Shown: piece after piece, positions 50,115-59,913 of the stretch | How positions within the stretch are numbered: the first letter of the stretch is position 1 | How the letters are laid out: each line of letters begins with the position of its first letter | Origin: Sphingosinicella sp. | GTDB lineage: Bacteria > Pseudomonadota > Alphaproteobacteria > Sphingomonadales > Sphingomonadaceae | Assembly (NCBI RefSeq): GCF_013911755.1 | Contig: NZ_JACESP010000022.1 | Span: 1 to 64,000, forward strand | Direction: 5' to 3' | DNA: 64,000 nt | The notes under the pieces: model-generated | Told to the model about the DNA's origin: nothing | Database searches by the model: none | Seen by the model: only the letters and a program-made list of their open reading frames with translations | Translations under genes and position numbers: made by a program

Positions 50115-51641
50115 GTGAGCGCAGGCATAGGCATTCACCGGCTGCGGGCCTTGGGTGTGATCCTTTCGATGGTCGTGGCCGGGTCCCCAATTGCGCCATC
50201 GGCGACGGAAAACCCTGCCTACGATGTCGTTATCCGCGGCGGACGGGTCATCGATCCCGAGAGCGGTCTCGATGCGGTTCGGAACGTGGCGATTGCCGAT
50301 GGCCGCATTGCCGCTGTTTCGACGGATAGGCTTTCGGGCCGCATCATGATCGATGCGGGCGGGCTTGTCGTGGCACCCGGCTTCATCGATGTGCATTCGC
50401 ACGGCATGACCATTCCGAACGGCTGGCTGCAAGCCTTCGACGGCGTGACGACCGCGCTCGAACTTGAAACCGGCGCATGGCCGGTCGCCGACGTCTATCG
50501 GGCGGCTTCCCAGCAGGGGCGGCCGATCAATTACGGCTATTCCGTCGCATGGTCGGGCATCCGGCAGGAGGTGATGGGAGACCGTGCCCAGGATCTTGCG
50601 ACGGATGCGGAGATCGAAACAATTCTGGCGCGGGTATCGGATGGGCTCGATGCCGGAGGCCTCGGCGTCGGAACGCCGGTCGGCTATTCCACCCGCACAA
50701 ACCGGACCGAATACTGGGACGTGGCGGCGCTCGCCGCGAAACGCGGCGTGCCGGTATTCACCCATGTCCGCACGAAGAACGGGCGTGATCCGGACAGTGC
50801 GCTCGAAGCCTTCGGAGAAGTGATCGCTACCGCGGCGACGACGGGCGCGCACATGCATCTCTGCCATATCAACAGCTCCGGCCTGCGCGACATTCCGCGC
50901 CTTACTGGCATGATCGCCCAGGCGCGCGCCTACGGCATTCCCGTGACGAGCGAGGCCTATCCCTGGGGCGCGGGCTCGACTTCGATCGGCGCTCCGTTTC
51001 TTGCGCCGGAAAACCTGCCCCTGCTCGACATCGGGCCGGAGAACATCGAAGTCATCGCTAACGGTGAGCGGCCCGCGACGGCCCAGCGTCTTGCGGAGCT
51101 GCGCAAGGCAAAGCCGGATGAACGGGTGATCGTGCATTATCTGAACGAGACGATCGAAGCGGAACGCCAGTTGATCGAGCAGGCGCTCGTTCTTGAAGAC
51201 GGGATCATCGCAAGTGACGCGGTTCGTTACTCCATGAAGGATCGGATCGTGACCGAAGCGGTGTGGCCGCTGCCGGCTGCCGTTGCCGGTCATCCCCGTT
51301 CGGCAGCGACCTTTACGAAGGTGCTCGGCGAATACGTCCGCGAGCGGGAACTCCTGCGCCTTGCCGATGCGATCCGGCGTTCGACGCTGCTTCCCGCGCA
51401 GCTTCTGGAGCCTGCTGCGCCCGGCATGAAGCGCAAGGGGCGGATCGGTGTGGGCATGGACGCCGACATCGTCGTCTTCGATCCCGCGACGGTGGGTGCC
51501 GCCGCGACCTATGAAAAACCGGCTGAACCCGCGAAGGGAATGCACCATGTTCTTGTGGGGGGCACCTTCGTTATCCGGGAGGGCAAGCTGATCGCGTCCG
51601 CCCGCCCCGGCCGGGCCATTCGCGGAGGAATAGCCGAGTGA
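50115..51641 (+). CDS. N-acyl-D-amino-acid deacylase-like amidohydrolase (third member)
   Basis: This 508-residue secreted amidohydrolase has a signal peptide (to about residue 30), VVAPGFIDVHSHG, GVTTALELETGA, TGAHMHLCHINSS and late motif DGIIASDAV. The Glu of LELE stands where the classic enzyme has the metal-bridging Cys, as in D-glutamate-deacylase-like relatives. It is shorter and clearly more distant from the pair at 15.5 and 23 kb. It starts at a GTG with a purine-rich upstream and its stop overlaps the next gene by 4 bp, so both enzymes likely act together in the periplasm. Confidence 0.83.
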   Translation: MSAGIGIHRLRALGVILSMVVAGSPIAPSATENPAYDVVIRGGRVIDPESGLDAVRNVAIADGRIAAVSTDRLSGRIMIDAGGLVVAPGFIDVHSHGMTIPNGWLQAFDGVTTALELETGAWPVADVYRAASQQGRPINYGYSVAWSGIRQEVMGDRAQDLATDAEIETILARVSDGLDAGGLGVGTPVGYSTRTNRTEYWDVAALAAKRGVPVFTHVRTKNGRDPDSALEAFGEVIATAATTGAHMHLCHINSSGLRDIPRLTGMIAQARAYGIPVTSEAYPWGAGSTSIGAPFLAPENLPLLDIGPENIEVIANGERPATAQRLAELRKAKPDERVIVHYLNETIEAERQLIEQALVLEDGIIASDAVRYSMKDRIVTEAVWPLPAAVAGHPRSAATFTKVLGEYVRERELLRLADAIRRSTLLPAQLLEPAAPGMKRKGRIGVGMDADIVVFDPATVGAAATYEKPAEPAKGMHHVLVGGTFVIREGKLIASARPGRAIRGGIAE

Positions 51642-53212
51642 AAACAATTATATCCGTACTTTCGATTTCGGTAGCAGCCCTTCCGGCACAGGCCAGCGAC
51701 GGGATCGACACCATCTTCGCGCGCTACACGGGCGAGAGCGTTCCGGGATGTGCGGTCGGCGTCGAGAAGGACGGCAAGACCGTGCTGGAGCGCGCCTATG
51801 GCATGGGCGATATCGAGGAGCGCGTTCGCGCGCAGCCGGGGAGCATCTACGAAGCCGGCTCGGTCTCCAAGCAGTTCACGGCAGCGGCGATCGTTCTGCT
51901 GGCGCGGGACGGCAAGCTGGCGCTTTCCGACGATATCCGCACATACCTGCCCGAGATGCCCGATTACGGCACGCCGATCACGACCGGGCACCTTATCCAG
52001 CACACCAGCGGCCTGCGGGACTGGGGATCGATCAGCGCCATGGAAGGCTGGCCGCGCAACAGCCGAAGCGCCAACAACGATGACGTGCTGGCCATTGCCG
52101 CGCGCCAGAAGCGCCTGAACTACGCGCCCGGCGCCCACTACAGCTATTCAAACACCAACTTCAATCTTGCCGCCATCATCGTGGCGCGCGTGAGCGGCCA
52201 GAGTTTTGCGGCCTTCACCAAGGCGCGCATCTTCGATCCGCTGGGGATGACGAGCACGCAGTGGCGCGAACGCTACCGGACGCTGGTTCCGGGCCGGGCC
52301 ACGGCCTATGCGCGCGAAGGCGACACCTATGTGATCGATCAGCCGATCGAGGACGCGCACGGCAATGGCGGTCTGCTGACGACGGTGAAGGACCTGCTCG
52401 CATGGAATGCCGCGCTGGATGCCGATCGGCTGGGGACGGGCTTCCGCGCCGCGATGGAGCGCGTCGGCGTTCTTACCGACGGCACGCGGATCGTTTACGC
52501 CTCGGGGCTGCGTGTCACGAAGCACCGGGGGATCGATGAGGTTGCCCATTCGGGCTCGACAGGGGGGTACCGGGCGTGGCTCGCGCGCTACCCGGCGCAG
52601 CGCCTCTCCGTCGCGCTCCTGTGCAATGCGGGGGATGCAGATCCCGTCGCGATCGGGCAGAGCGTTGCCGATCACTATCTCTCCGGTCTGGCGCCGATGC
52701 CTGTCCATACGCCTTCGGGCAAGCTGCCCGCCGGTCTCTATGTGAGCGAGGTCACCGGAGCACCGATCTCGATTGTCGCGAACGCCGATGGCGGTCTGCG
52801 CATCGATGGTACGGCGCTCGATCCGGTCGCGCCGGGCCGGTGGAGCCTGTCCGGCACGGATTTCGTGTTCGGGCGCGGCGATGATCTCGTCGTCGAGGCC
52901 AATGGAGAAAAACTGCGCTATCGGCGTATGGAGCCAGTTGAGGCGGTCGATCCCGCACCCTTCGCGGGTCAGTATTGCGGCGCTGACAATCCATTCTGCA
53001 TGGTGGTTCGCGCAGCACCGGACGGCGGACTGTCCATTGCCACAACGGGACGGCCCGGCCTTGCCGCGCAGCCGCTGAAGCCGGCGTTCACGGATGTGTT
53101 CACCAGCAAATATGCGACTATTCGCTTCGTGCGTGATGCGTCCGGGGCAGTGAGTGGGCTCACGTACGGCGACAGCCGGGCCTGGGCGGTGGAGTTCACG
53201 CGGACGCCCTGA
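51638..53212 (+). CDS. Beta-lactamase-fold serine hydrolase with C-terminal extension
   Basis: This 524-residue secreted protein has a signal peptide (to about residue 19), SVSK (Ser75, Lys78), YSN (170-172) and HSGSTGGYRAW. A 170-residue C-terminal region of beta-rich lipocalin-like pattern follows (GLYVSEVTGAPISIV and later FAGQYCGADN). The extension resembles that of D-aminopeptidase DmpB-type serine hydrolases. It starts at a GTG overlapping the deacylase stop and is convergent with the amidase, 6 bp apart. Hydrolysis of D-residue peptides or amides is plausible. Confidence 0.83.
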   Translation: MKTIISVLSISVAALPAQASDGIDTIFARYTGESVPGCAVGVEKDGKTVLERAYGMGDIEERVRAQPGSIYEAGSVSKQFTAAAIVLLARDGKLALSDDIRTYLPEMPDYGTPITTGHLIQHTSGLRDWGSISAMEGWPRNSRSANNDDVLAIAARQKRLNYAPGAHYSYSNTNFNLAAIIVARVSGQSFAAFTKARIFDPLGMTSTQWRERYRTLVPGRATAYAREGDTYVIDQPIEDAHGNGGLLTTVKDLLAWNAALDADRLGTGFRAAMERVGVLTDGTRIVYASGLRVTKHRGIDEVAHSGSTGGYRAWLARYPAQRLSVALLCNAGDADPVAIGQSVADHYLSGLAPMPVHTPSGKLPAGLYVSEVTGAPISIVANADGGLRIDGTALDPVAPGRWSLSGTDFVFGRGDDLVVEANGEKLRYRRMEPVEAVDPAPFAGQYCGADNPFCMVVRAAPDGGLSIATTGRPGLAAQPLKPAFTDVFTSKYATIRFVRDASGAVSGLTYGDSRAWAVEFTRTP

Positions 53213-53218
53213 TCGCGA

Positions 53219-55105
53219 TCACCGCTGCGGCGGTATCGGCGCTTCTTCCCGGCCGAGCGGATGCGCGTGCGTGAACAGCCTGAGGTAAAGGCGCCCGGCG
53301 GCGATGTCGGCACGGGCGCGGGTATCGAGTTGCAGAACGCCCTTCGCCTTCCGCTGGCCGGGCCGCAGCAGATTGGTGATGATGGCGCCAGGCTTTCCGT
53401 CTTCGGAACGCTGCAACGTGAGCGCGACAGGATTGTCGTTTCCAAGACGATCGAGGCGGGCGTCGTAGCGCAGCGTTGCGTTCAGCGGATCGAAGATGAA
53501 GGCAACCTCGGCGCGCGGGCCCTCGCTCGAGGTTCGCACCTTGAAATGCGACGGTGCGGGCGCCTTTCCATTTGTGAGCGGCGGCGTGCTGAACGGCGGC
53601 GTGCGGGGGTGCGCAGCCTGTTCCCAGCCATAAGCGAGATGCAGCAGTTTTGCTTCCTCAAACGGCCTGCCCAGCAGGTCGATCCCCACAGGCAGCGCGT
53701 TGATACTGAGCCCGAGCGGCATCGAGAGAGCCGGGAGGCCGGTGACGGCGCTTATCATGCAAGTGCCCGCGCCGAACATCTCGGCACCCCGAAGCGGAGG
53801 CGGCTGCAAGGCGGTGGGGTAGGCAAGGACATCGACGCCTGCCGTCGCCATCGCGTCCAGGATCGTGCGCCGGGCAACCGCCCGTTTGGCGAGGGCTTCG
53901 GCATAGGCTTTTGCATCGTGCGCGCCGACCGCGGCGCGCTGTTTCAGCCGCGCATCCACGGCCTCGTGAACGAGGCCCTTGCCTGCGATGTCGGTCGCCG
54001 AGGTGATCGGTGCGCCCGGATAGCGCGCGAGATAGGCGGCGAAATCGCGTGTGAACTCGTGCGCGATCACGCTCGCGGCCTTTATCGTGGGATCGAGATC
54101 GGGAATCGTGACATCGACGATCTCGGCGCCTTCCGCCTTCATGGCTTCAAGCGCCGCGAGCGTCTTGTCGCGCATCGCCGCATCCATCATTTCGGGTGTC
54201 ATCAGGGCCCGCAGGACCCCGATGCGCGCGCCCTTCAGTCCGCCGGGGCGAAGGCCCTCCCGATAGGCGGGGGCGGGCCTTTCCGTCATCGCCTTCGTGA
54301 CGGGATCGTCCGGGTCCGCGCCGACGGTGGCATCGAGCATGATCGCAAGATCGGTGACCGTGCGCGCAAGCGGCCCGGCCTCGTCCTGCGTCGAGGAGAG
54401 GGGGACAACGCCCGATCGGCTCGAAAGGCCGGACGTGCCGCGCATCCCGAACAGGCTTTGATAGGCGGCCGGTATGCGGATCGATCCGCAGGTATCGCTC
54501 CCCATGCCAGCCGCCGCGAAACTCGCGCCGATGCTTGCCCCCGTGCCGCCGCTTGACCCGCCGGGCGTGCGGCGGGGATCATAAGGATTGCGGGTTTCGC
54601 CGCTGAGCGAGGAGACGGTGATCACGCTCATGGCGAGTTCGTGCATCGTTGTCTTGCCGAGAATGATCGCGCCGGCCGCGCGCAGGCGGCGCACCTGAAA
54701 GGCGTCGGTCGTGGCGGTGTAAGTCGCTAGCGCCAGCGTGCCATCGGAGGTGGGAAGCCCCGCGACGGCGAAATTGTCCTTGATGAGAACGGGGATACCG
54801 TGAAGCGGACCGCGCGGGCCTTTTTCGGCGCGCTCACGATCCATGCGGGCAGCGTCTTCGAGCGCTAGCGGGTTGAGCGCTATAACCGCGTTCAGCCGGG
54901 GGCCGCGCTGATCGTATGCAGCGATGCGCGCGAGATACGCCTCGACGAGTTGGCGGGACGTGACCTTGCCCTCGCCCATCGCCCCCTGCAATTCAGGGAT
55001 CGACGTTTCGAACACGAAGCGATCCGCGCGTGCCGCGGCGGGCATTGCCGTTGCCAGCAGCAGCATACCGGCACAGGTGAGCACATTCAGCCTGGCGATC
55101 GTCAT
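53219..55105 (-). CDS. Secreted amidase (amidase signature family)
   Basis: This 628-residue protein has a signal peptide (to about residue 27) and the amidase signature core with Lys109 (VLIKDNF), Ser184 (PGGSSGG) and Ser208 (DTCGSIRIPAAY). About 120 extra C-terminal residues form a separate beta-rich domain (HFKVRTSSEGPRAEV onward). It hydrolyses an amide bond of an unknown compound in the periplasm. It is convergent with the deacylase-serine hydrolase pair and 82 bp upstream of it, on the same strand, is TetR. Confidence 0.9.
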   Translation of the reverse strand: MTIARLNVLTCAGMLLLATAMPAAARADRFVFETSIPELQGAMGEGKVTSRQLVEAYLARIAAYDQRGPRLNAVIALNPLALEDAARMDRERAEKGPRGPLHGIPVLIKDNFAVAGLPTSDGTLALATYTATTDAFQVRRLRAAGAIILGKTTMHELAMSVITVSSLSGETRNPYDPRRTPGGSSGGTGASIGASFAAAGMGSDTCGSIRIPAAYQSLFGMRGTSGLSSRSGVVPLSSTQDEAGPLARTVTDLAIMLDATVGADPDDPVTKAMTERPAPAYREGLRPGGLKGARIGVLRALMTPEMMDAAMRDKTLAALEAMKAEGAEIVDVTIPDLDPTIKAASVIAHEFTRDFAAYLARYPGAPITSATDIAGKGLVHEAVDARLKQRAAVGAHDAKAYAEALAKRAVARRTILDAMATAGVDVLAYPTALQPPPLRGAEMFGAGTCMISAVTGLPALSMPLGLSINALPVGIDLLGRPFEEAKLLHLAYGWEQAAHPRTPPFSTPPLTNGKAPAPSHFKVRTSSEGPRAEVAFIFDPLNATLRYDARLDRLGNDNPVALTLQRSEDGKPGAIITNLLRPGQRKAKGVLQLDTRARADIAAGRLYLRLFTHAHPLGREEAPIPPQR

Positions 55106-55187
55106 GCGGATATTCCCCTTTCAGCGTCGACGATACCGCGCGCGTTCGCCATGTCACACCCTGCGGCCCATGCTTATTGGCCAGGGG

Positions 55188-55931
55188 CTATTCAAGCGTG
55201 GTTTGCATCAGGCGGCTGAATTCGTCGAACGGCCCCAGATCCGACGGCTGCGGGTTGCTGAGGAACAGCGCGCGCCACCAGAAAATTGCCAGAAACCTGG
55301 CGACTTCGTCTTCGGACTTGAAGGTCTGCGTGAGGGACGGCTTCCTTATAACGTACATATCGGTGAGGAACGATTTCACGTTGCCGTTCAGCAACTCCGC
55401 AAGGGCCCGGGCGAATTCGGGTTTCATGGCGTTCGCGGAAAAGCGCAGCAGAATGTCTTCGGCAATCAGCTCCGTCCACATCTGGTCGCGCTTGTAGAGA
55501 ATCTCCGCAAGCTCCGGCTCGTCGTCCGCGAGCTGCGCGATGCTGCGCATGAGGCCGGGGTGCTGCGAATAGGCCATGGTCTGGCCCTTGGTGGTTTCGA
55601 AGATGATCCCGAAGAGCTCGTCCAGCGCGATGCTGTTACTGCGGTATTCGGCGACGAGGGAATCGTGGGGGAAGAGATCCTGAATGACCTCCCGCACGAT
55701 GCTCTGCTTGTCTTTGAAATAGTAATAGAACGTCGCGATGTTGAATTTTGCGGTGCGAACGATGTCCGCAAGCGTGAGTTCGCGATAGCTCTTGCTTTCA
55801 AGGAGCTTCGCGGTTGCCTTCTTGAACTTCTCGCGCGCGATCTTGCCGCGCTCCGTGCTCGGCGGTTCAGGGCTCGTCTTGCGTGCGTTCTTGCGCCGTT
55901 TGCGTTGAGGAAGGGGCGTCGTCGCCGTCAT
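55188..55931 (-). CDS. TetR/AcrR family transcriptional regulator
   Basis: This 247-residue protein has a very basic N terminus (PLPQRKRRKNARKT) and then a TetR HTH (FKKATAKLLESKSYRELTLADIVRTAKFNIATFYYYFKDK, residues about 32-75). A helical ligand domain follows. It is divergent from the receptor-aminotransferase-ligase-thiolase cluster and same-strand with the amidase gene. The repeat-rich operator in front of the receptor gene is the likely target. Confidence 0.88.
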   Translation of the reverse strand: MTATTPLPQRKRRKNARKTSPEPPSTERGKIAREKFKKATAKLLESKSYRELTLADIVRTAKFNIATFYYYFKDKQSIVREVIQDLFPHDSLVAEYRSNSIALDELFGIIFETTKGQTMAYSQHPGLMRSIAQLADDEPELAEILYKRDQMWTELIAEDILLRFSANAMKPEFARALAELLNGNVKSFLTDMYVIRKPSLTQTFKSEDEVARFLAIFWWRALFLSNPQPSDLGPFDEFSRLMQTTLE

Positions 55932-56268
55932 CGTGCCCGGTTTTCCATAGTCGCCTGTTCTACCTCAAAGGTCCTGATCGCCGGGGGTGCCGTTCCGGCG
56001 TCTGCCTCAATACGCAACGTACCGCCAAAATCAAAATGGGCGAGCCGGGTGCGGGGCCCGTCCTTTCGGCCAGGAAACGCATCATTCTTCAGGTTCGTCC
56101 TCGCTCGTGGGGTGGCTATATTTTTCTAAATTACTGTAATTATTGATAAAAATCATCTCTTTGAACGATGAAAATAATCAAGTATAAACTTGAAACCAAG
56201 GATAAACTTGATTCGTTTGATATCGGTACGCGATCCGCAGAGATTGCAGCAAAAAGGGGGTATGACTT
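55932..56268. other. Divergent regulatory region between tetR and the receptor gene
   Basis: This 337-base region has a visibly AT-rich half (about 56110-56225) and a dyad and repeat array at 56176-56213. AAAAAGGGGG just before 56269 is the receptor's ribosome-binding site. No gene is visible. Confidence 0.6.
56176..56213. promoter_or_regulatory. Repeat-rich candidate TetR operator
   Basis: AATCAAGT (56176-56183) and ACTTGATT (56206-56213) form a perfect 8-bp outer inverted repeat. Within it ATAAACTTGA occurs twice exactly (56184-56193 and 56202-56211), 18 bp apart. CAAGT-ATAA-ACTTG is a dyad at 56179-56192. Confidence 0.55.
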
Positions 56269-58482
56269 ATGCCGAAACTGAAAATGAGTGTGTGCGGGGC
56301 ACTGCTGGCGACGAGCATACTCGGTATGCCTGCCGTATCGGCACATGCCGCAGAAGCAGTGGCCAATCAGGACGATGTGCTGATCGTGACGGCCCGCAAG
56401 CGTGAGGAAACGCTGATCGAGGTGCCAATGTCCATCACGGCGTTCTCCGAAAAGTTTCTCGAAGACCTGCGCGTCAACAGTCTTGAGGATGCGCTCCAGT
56501 ATGCGGCGAATGTCGATTTCGACGATTTCCAGAATGATTCCTTCACGGGCAGCATCGCCATTCGCGGCGTCGTGCGGCTGACCGATGTGGAAGAGCCGGG
56601 GTACGGGCTCTACAAGGATGGTGTCTACATCGGCTCTTCAGTCGTCGGCCTCGACGAGTTCACGGATCTGGAACGGCTCGAAATTCTAAAGGGTCCGCAG
56701 GGCGGTCTTTACGGGCGGAACGCCATTGGCGGCGCGATCAACGTCATCACCAATCAGCCGGTGAACCGCACCGAGGGGCGCTTCGCATTCACGGCGGCGA
56801 ATTTCGATCGGCAGGAGTATCGCGGCACGATCAACGTGCCGATCATAGCGGACAAGTTCCTCGTCCGGATCAACGGCTTCCTTATCGATCAGGACGGCGG
56901 CAAGGCCGTCTCATCGGTGACGGGCGATCAGCTCGATGCCGTTCGTTCGGCGGGGCTGCGCGGGCAGGCCAAGCTGCTCGTCAATGACGATATCGACGTG
57001 ACGTGGACGGCCGAATGGCTCGATGCCGATCAGCCGGCGGCGATCATCCTCAGTTCTGCCACGACGCCTCCCGGCGAGGATGAAGGTGCGCTCGTCTATT
57101 CCAGCGAGCACGGCGTCAAGCGCGATGTCCTCCATCTCTACCAGACACTCAACTGGCGCGTCGGTGAGGGCACATTCACCAACATCGTCAGCTTCCGGTC
57201 CATGGACGTCGATTCGCGTACCGGCTTCGCACCGTTCGTTGGGACCGGCGGTGCCGTTCGCCAGAGCGAACAGGACAACTGGTTCGTCGAAGCGCGATAC
57301 GTATCGGACCGGGGCGAGAATTTCGATTATGTTGTCGGGCTGAATTACATAAACGAATCTAGCGACTTCTATCGCATCCTCAACCTTCCCATCGGCATGG
57401 TGCCGGACAATCCTCCGGCGCTGCCGCCGAACTTCATCAATCTCGGCACGCTTTCGCCGATCACCTCGGCGACCACCGATACGCGGTCGTGGGCGGGTTT
57501 CGTCGAAGCGACGTGGCACGTGTCGGACAAGATCGATCTCACCGGCTCCGCGCGCTACACGAACGAGCGCAAGACCTACGATTTCTTCGTGGAGACGCCG
57601 AGCGCGATACCGTTCTTCGGAACCGGCGCCGACATTGGTGTCGGAGCACCGATCTTCTTTCCGGGTTTCCAGCTGCAGGGTGCACCTTGGTTCATGGAGC
57701 GCTACGTAAAGAAGAGTTGGAACAATTTCTCGCCGCAGGGAACGCTCTCTTATCGCCCGAACGACAAGAACAACATCTATGCCCGCATCGCGACGGGCTT
57801 CAAGGCAGGCGGCTTCAACAACGAGGCGAGCCGGGCGGAAGACATTCCGTTCGATCCGGAAAAATCGCTGACCTACGAGCTGGGCTACAAGGGGCTTTGG
57901 CTGGATGATCTGCTGCAGGTCAATCTGTCCGCCTTCGTGACGAAGCGCAAGGACGCGGCAATTCTCGTTGCCGACCCGGCTCCGATCTTCCAGTTTCTCG
58001 GCGTCTCGATCGTCGCGAACGGTGGCAAGACGATCACCAAGGGTGTGGAATTCGATTTCCTCGCGAAGCCGGTCAAGGGCCTCGAGCTGTACGGCGCGCT
58101 CGGCTACCTGAATGCCAAGTTCGACGGTGCGCAGATCATCAGCGGCGTGAACGTGGATGGAAACCTTGTGCCGCAGACCGCGAAATGGTCGTACAGCACG
58201 GTCGCGACCTACCGCGCGCCCGTTTCCGAAGCGCTGAAGCTCTTCACGCAGGCTTCGTATTCGTCGAAATCCGGCGGCTACGAACGCCCCGACAATGTGC
58301 TGCGCCTCGAGCACGCGGATCTCGTCAATTTTCGGCTGGGTCTGGAAGCGGATGCTTGGCGGATTACCGGATACCTCGACAATGCTTTCGACGACCGCGT
58401 CAAGCTCTCCCAGCGCACGAACGGGATGTATATCCTGAGCGCGCCGCGGCGTTTCGGCGTGCAGCTCGAATACAGCTGGTGA
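56269..58482 (+). CDS. TonB-dependent receptor
   Basis: This 737-residue outer-membrane receptor has a signal peptide (to about residue 28), DDVLIVTARKREETLIEVPMS and LEILKGPQGGLYGRNAIGG in the plug, and a barrel ending FGVQLEYSW. The ATG follows a strong AAAAAGGGGG. It leads a rightward cluster with an aminotransferase, serine hydrolase, acyl-CoA ligase and thiolase, and has the TetR operator upstream. A hairpin follows its stop, so expression may exceed that of the later genes. Confidence 0.92.
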   Translation: MPKLKMSVCGALLATSILGMPAVSAHAAEAVANQDDVLIVTARKREETLIEVPMSITAFSEKFLEDLRVNSLEDALQYAANVDFDDFQNDSFTGSIAIRGVVRLTDVEEPGYGLYKDGVYIGSSVVGLDEFTDLERLEILKGPQGGLYGRNAIGGAINVITNQPVNRTEGRFAFTAANFDRQEYRGTINVPIIADKFLVRINGFLIDQDGGKAVSSVTGDQLDAVRSAGLRGQAKLLVNDDIDVTWTAEWLDADQPAAIILSSATTPPGEDEGALVYSSEHGVKRDVLHLYQTLNWRVGEGTFTNIVSFRSMDVDSRTGFAPFVGTGGAVRQSEQDNWFVEARYVSDRGENFDYVVGLNYINESSDFYRILNLPIGMVPDNPPALPPNFINLGTLSPITSATTDTRSWAGFVEATWHVSDKIDLTGSARYTNERKTYDFFVETPSAIPFFGTGADIGVGAPIFFPGFQLQGAPWFMERYVKKSWNNFSPQGTLSYRPNDKNNIYARIATGFKAGGFNNEASRAEDIPFDPEKSLTYELGYKGLWLDDLLQVNLSAFVTKRKDAAILVADPAPIFQFLGVSIVANGGKTITKGVEFDFLAKPVKGLELYGALGYLNAKFDGAQIISGVNVDGNLVPQTAKWSYSTVATYRAPVSEALKLFTQASYSSKSGGYERPDNVLRLEHADLVNFRLGLEADAWRITGYLDNAFDDRVKLSQRTNGMYILSAPRRFGVQLEYSW

Positions 58483-58489
58483 AGCTGTC

Positions 58490-58519
58490 GGCGCTCCCGC
58501 TTCGGGGGGCGGGAGCGCC
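58490..58519 (+). terminator. Hairpin after the receptor gene
   Basis: GGCGCTCCCGC pairs over 11 bp with GCGGGAGCGCC around an 8-base loop. The T-run is weak, so read-through into the aminotransferase gene is likely. Confidence 0.6.
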
Positions 58520-58555
58520 TCACTTTCCTGTCCATTGCCCAGAGGTTGTAATCAG

Positions 58556-59890
58556 GTGTCCAAAGTAGCGGTATTGCCTCGATCGCCGAGGTCCGAACAC
58601 TTGTATCGCGAAGCGATCGACGTCATGCCGGGCGGGTCGAGCCGGGCGACGATCTTCTATGCGCCCTACCCGCTATACGCGGCTTCGGCCAAAGGGTGCA
58701 GGGTCACCGATGTCGACGGCGTGGAGCGCGTCGATTTCGTCAACAACATGTCTTCGCTCATTCATGGCCACAATCACCCGGCCGTGAACGCCGCGGTGAA
58801 GGCGCAGCTGGATCGCCTGACGGCAGTCTCGATGCCGACCGAGAGCGAGATCGCGCTTGCGCGTGAGCTGTGTCATCGCCTCGCTTCGGTCGATAGGGTC
58901 GTCTTCACGAACTCCGGCACGGAAGCCGTGATGATGGCGATCCGGGCCGCGCGGGCCTTTACGGGCCGCAGCGCGATCGCCAAGGCGGAAGGCGCCTATC
59001 ACGGCGCCTACGATTTCGCCGAAGTCAGCGTCAATTCCACCCCGGATACATGGGGGAGTGCCGACGCCCCGAGCGCGGTGAGCGCGACGGAGGGCATTCC
59101 GGACTATGTGAATGAAGACGTGATCGTCATTCCCTACAACGATCTCGATGCGACCGAGGCGCTGATCGAGGCGAGCAGGGACCGGCTGGCCTGCATCGTG
59201 ATCGATCCGGTCGTCTCGCGTGCGGGGCTGATCCGGGGGCGCCCCGAATATCTGGCGCGCCTGCGGGCGCTCTGCGACGCCTACGGCATCGTCCTCATCT
59301 TCGACGAGGTTCTGAGCTTCCGGCTCGGCTACAACGGCGCGCAGGGTCAGTCCGGCATCCGTCCTGACCTGACCGCACTCGGCAAGATCATCGGCGGCGG
59401 CTTCCCTGTGGGCGCGGTTGCCGGCAGCGCTGAGGTGATGTCCGTTTTCGATGTGCGTATGCCGCACGTAAAGATCCATCACGGCGGCACCTACAATGCC
59501 AATCCGATCACGATGACGGCTGGCCTCAAGACGCTGGAGCTGCTCCCTCCCCCGGCATATGCACGTCTGGATGCGCTTGGCGCGCGCGCCAAGGCGGTGC
59601 TGACGGCGGGGCTTGCCGAGGAAAAGCTGGACGGCTTCGTCCGCGCGGACGGTTCGCTTCTCAGCATCTTTTTCGGCGGACGGGATTCAGACCGTTTCCG
59701 TGACCTGCCCCGGAGCGACCGGCAGACGGCGATGCAGCGGTACCTGCATAGCGCGCTTCTCGACGAGGGCATCATCTCCACGCCGTTTTCAGCCTTCATC
59801 CTTTCGACGGCAATGACCGAGGCGGAGATCGACGCGCTCGGCGAAGCGGCGGCGCGCTGCTTCGCGGCGCTGAAGCGTCAGTTCGGCTGA
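58556..59890 (+). CDS. Class III aminotransferase (glutamate-1-semialdehyde-aminomutase-like)
   Basis: This 444-residue PLP enzyme has NSGTEAVMMAIRAAR, AYHGAYD, IFDEVLSF and the PLP lysine in LTALGKIIGGGFPVGA (Lys277). The sequence type is that of glutamate-1-semialdehyde aminomutases and of beta-amino-acid aminotransferases. The catabolic neighbours favour the latter over tetrapyrrole synthesis. It begins at a GTG at 58556; the upstream frame runs into the terminator. It probably transaminates an amine or beta-amino acid to a 3-oxo acid. Confidence 0.88.
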   Translation: MSKVAVLPRSPRSEHLYREAIDVMPGGSSRATIFYAPYPLYAASAKGCRVTDVDGVERVDFVNNMSSLIHGHNHPAVNAAVKAQLDRLTAVSMPTESEIALARELCHRLASVDRVVFTNSGTEAVMMAIRAARAFTGRSAIAKAEGAYHGAYDFAEVSVNSTPDTWGSADAPSAVSATEGIPDYVNEDVIVIPYNDLDATEALIEASRDRLACIVIDPVVSRAGLIRGRPEYLARLRALCDAYGIVLIFDEVLSFRLGYNGAQGQSGIRPDLTALGKIIGGGFPVGAVAGSAEVMSVFDVRMPHVKIHHGGTYNANPITMTAGLKTLELLPPPAYARLDALGARAKAVLTAGLAEEKLDGFVRADGSLLSIFFGGRDSDRFRDLPRSDRQTAMQRYLHSALLDEGIISTPFSAFILSTAMTEAEIDALGEAAARCFAALKRQFG

Positions 59891-59913
59891 AGCGGTACAG
59901 ACAGGAGAGACAC

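Noticed and set aside
58556-59890. Aminotransferase as a tetrapyrrole hemL gene
   Set aside because: Sequence type overlaps with GSAM, but the receptor-hydrolase-ligase-thiolase context argues for catabolism, and alphaproteobacteria normally use 5-aminolevulinate synthase.
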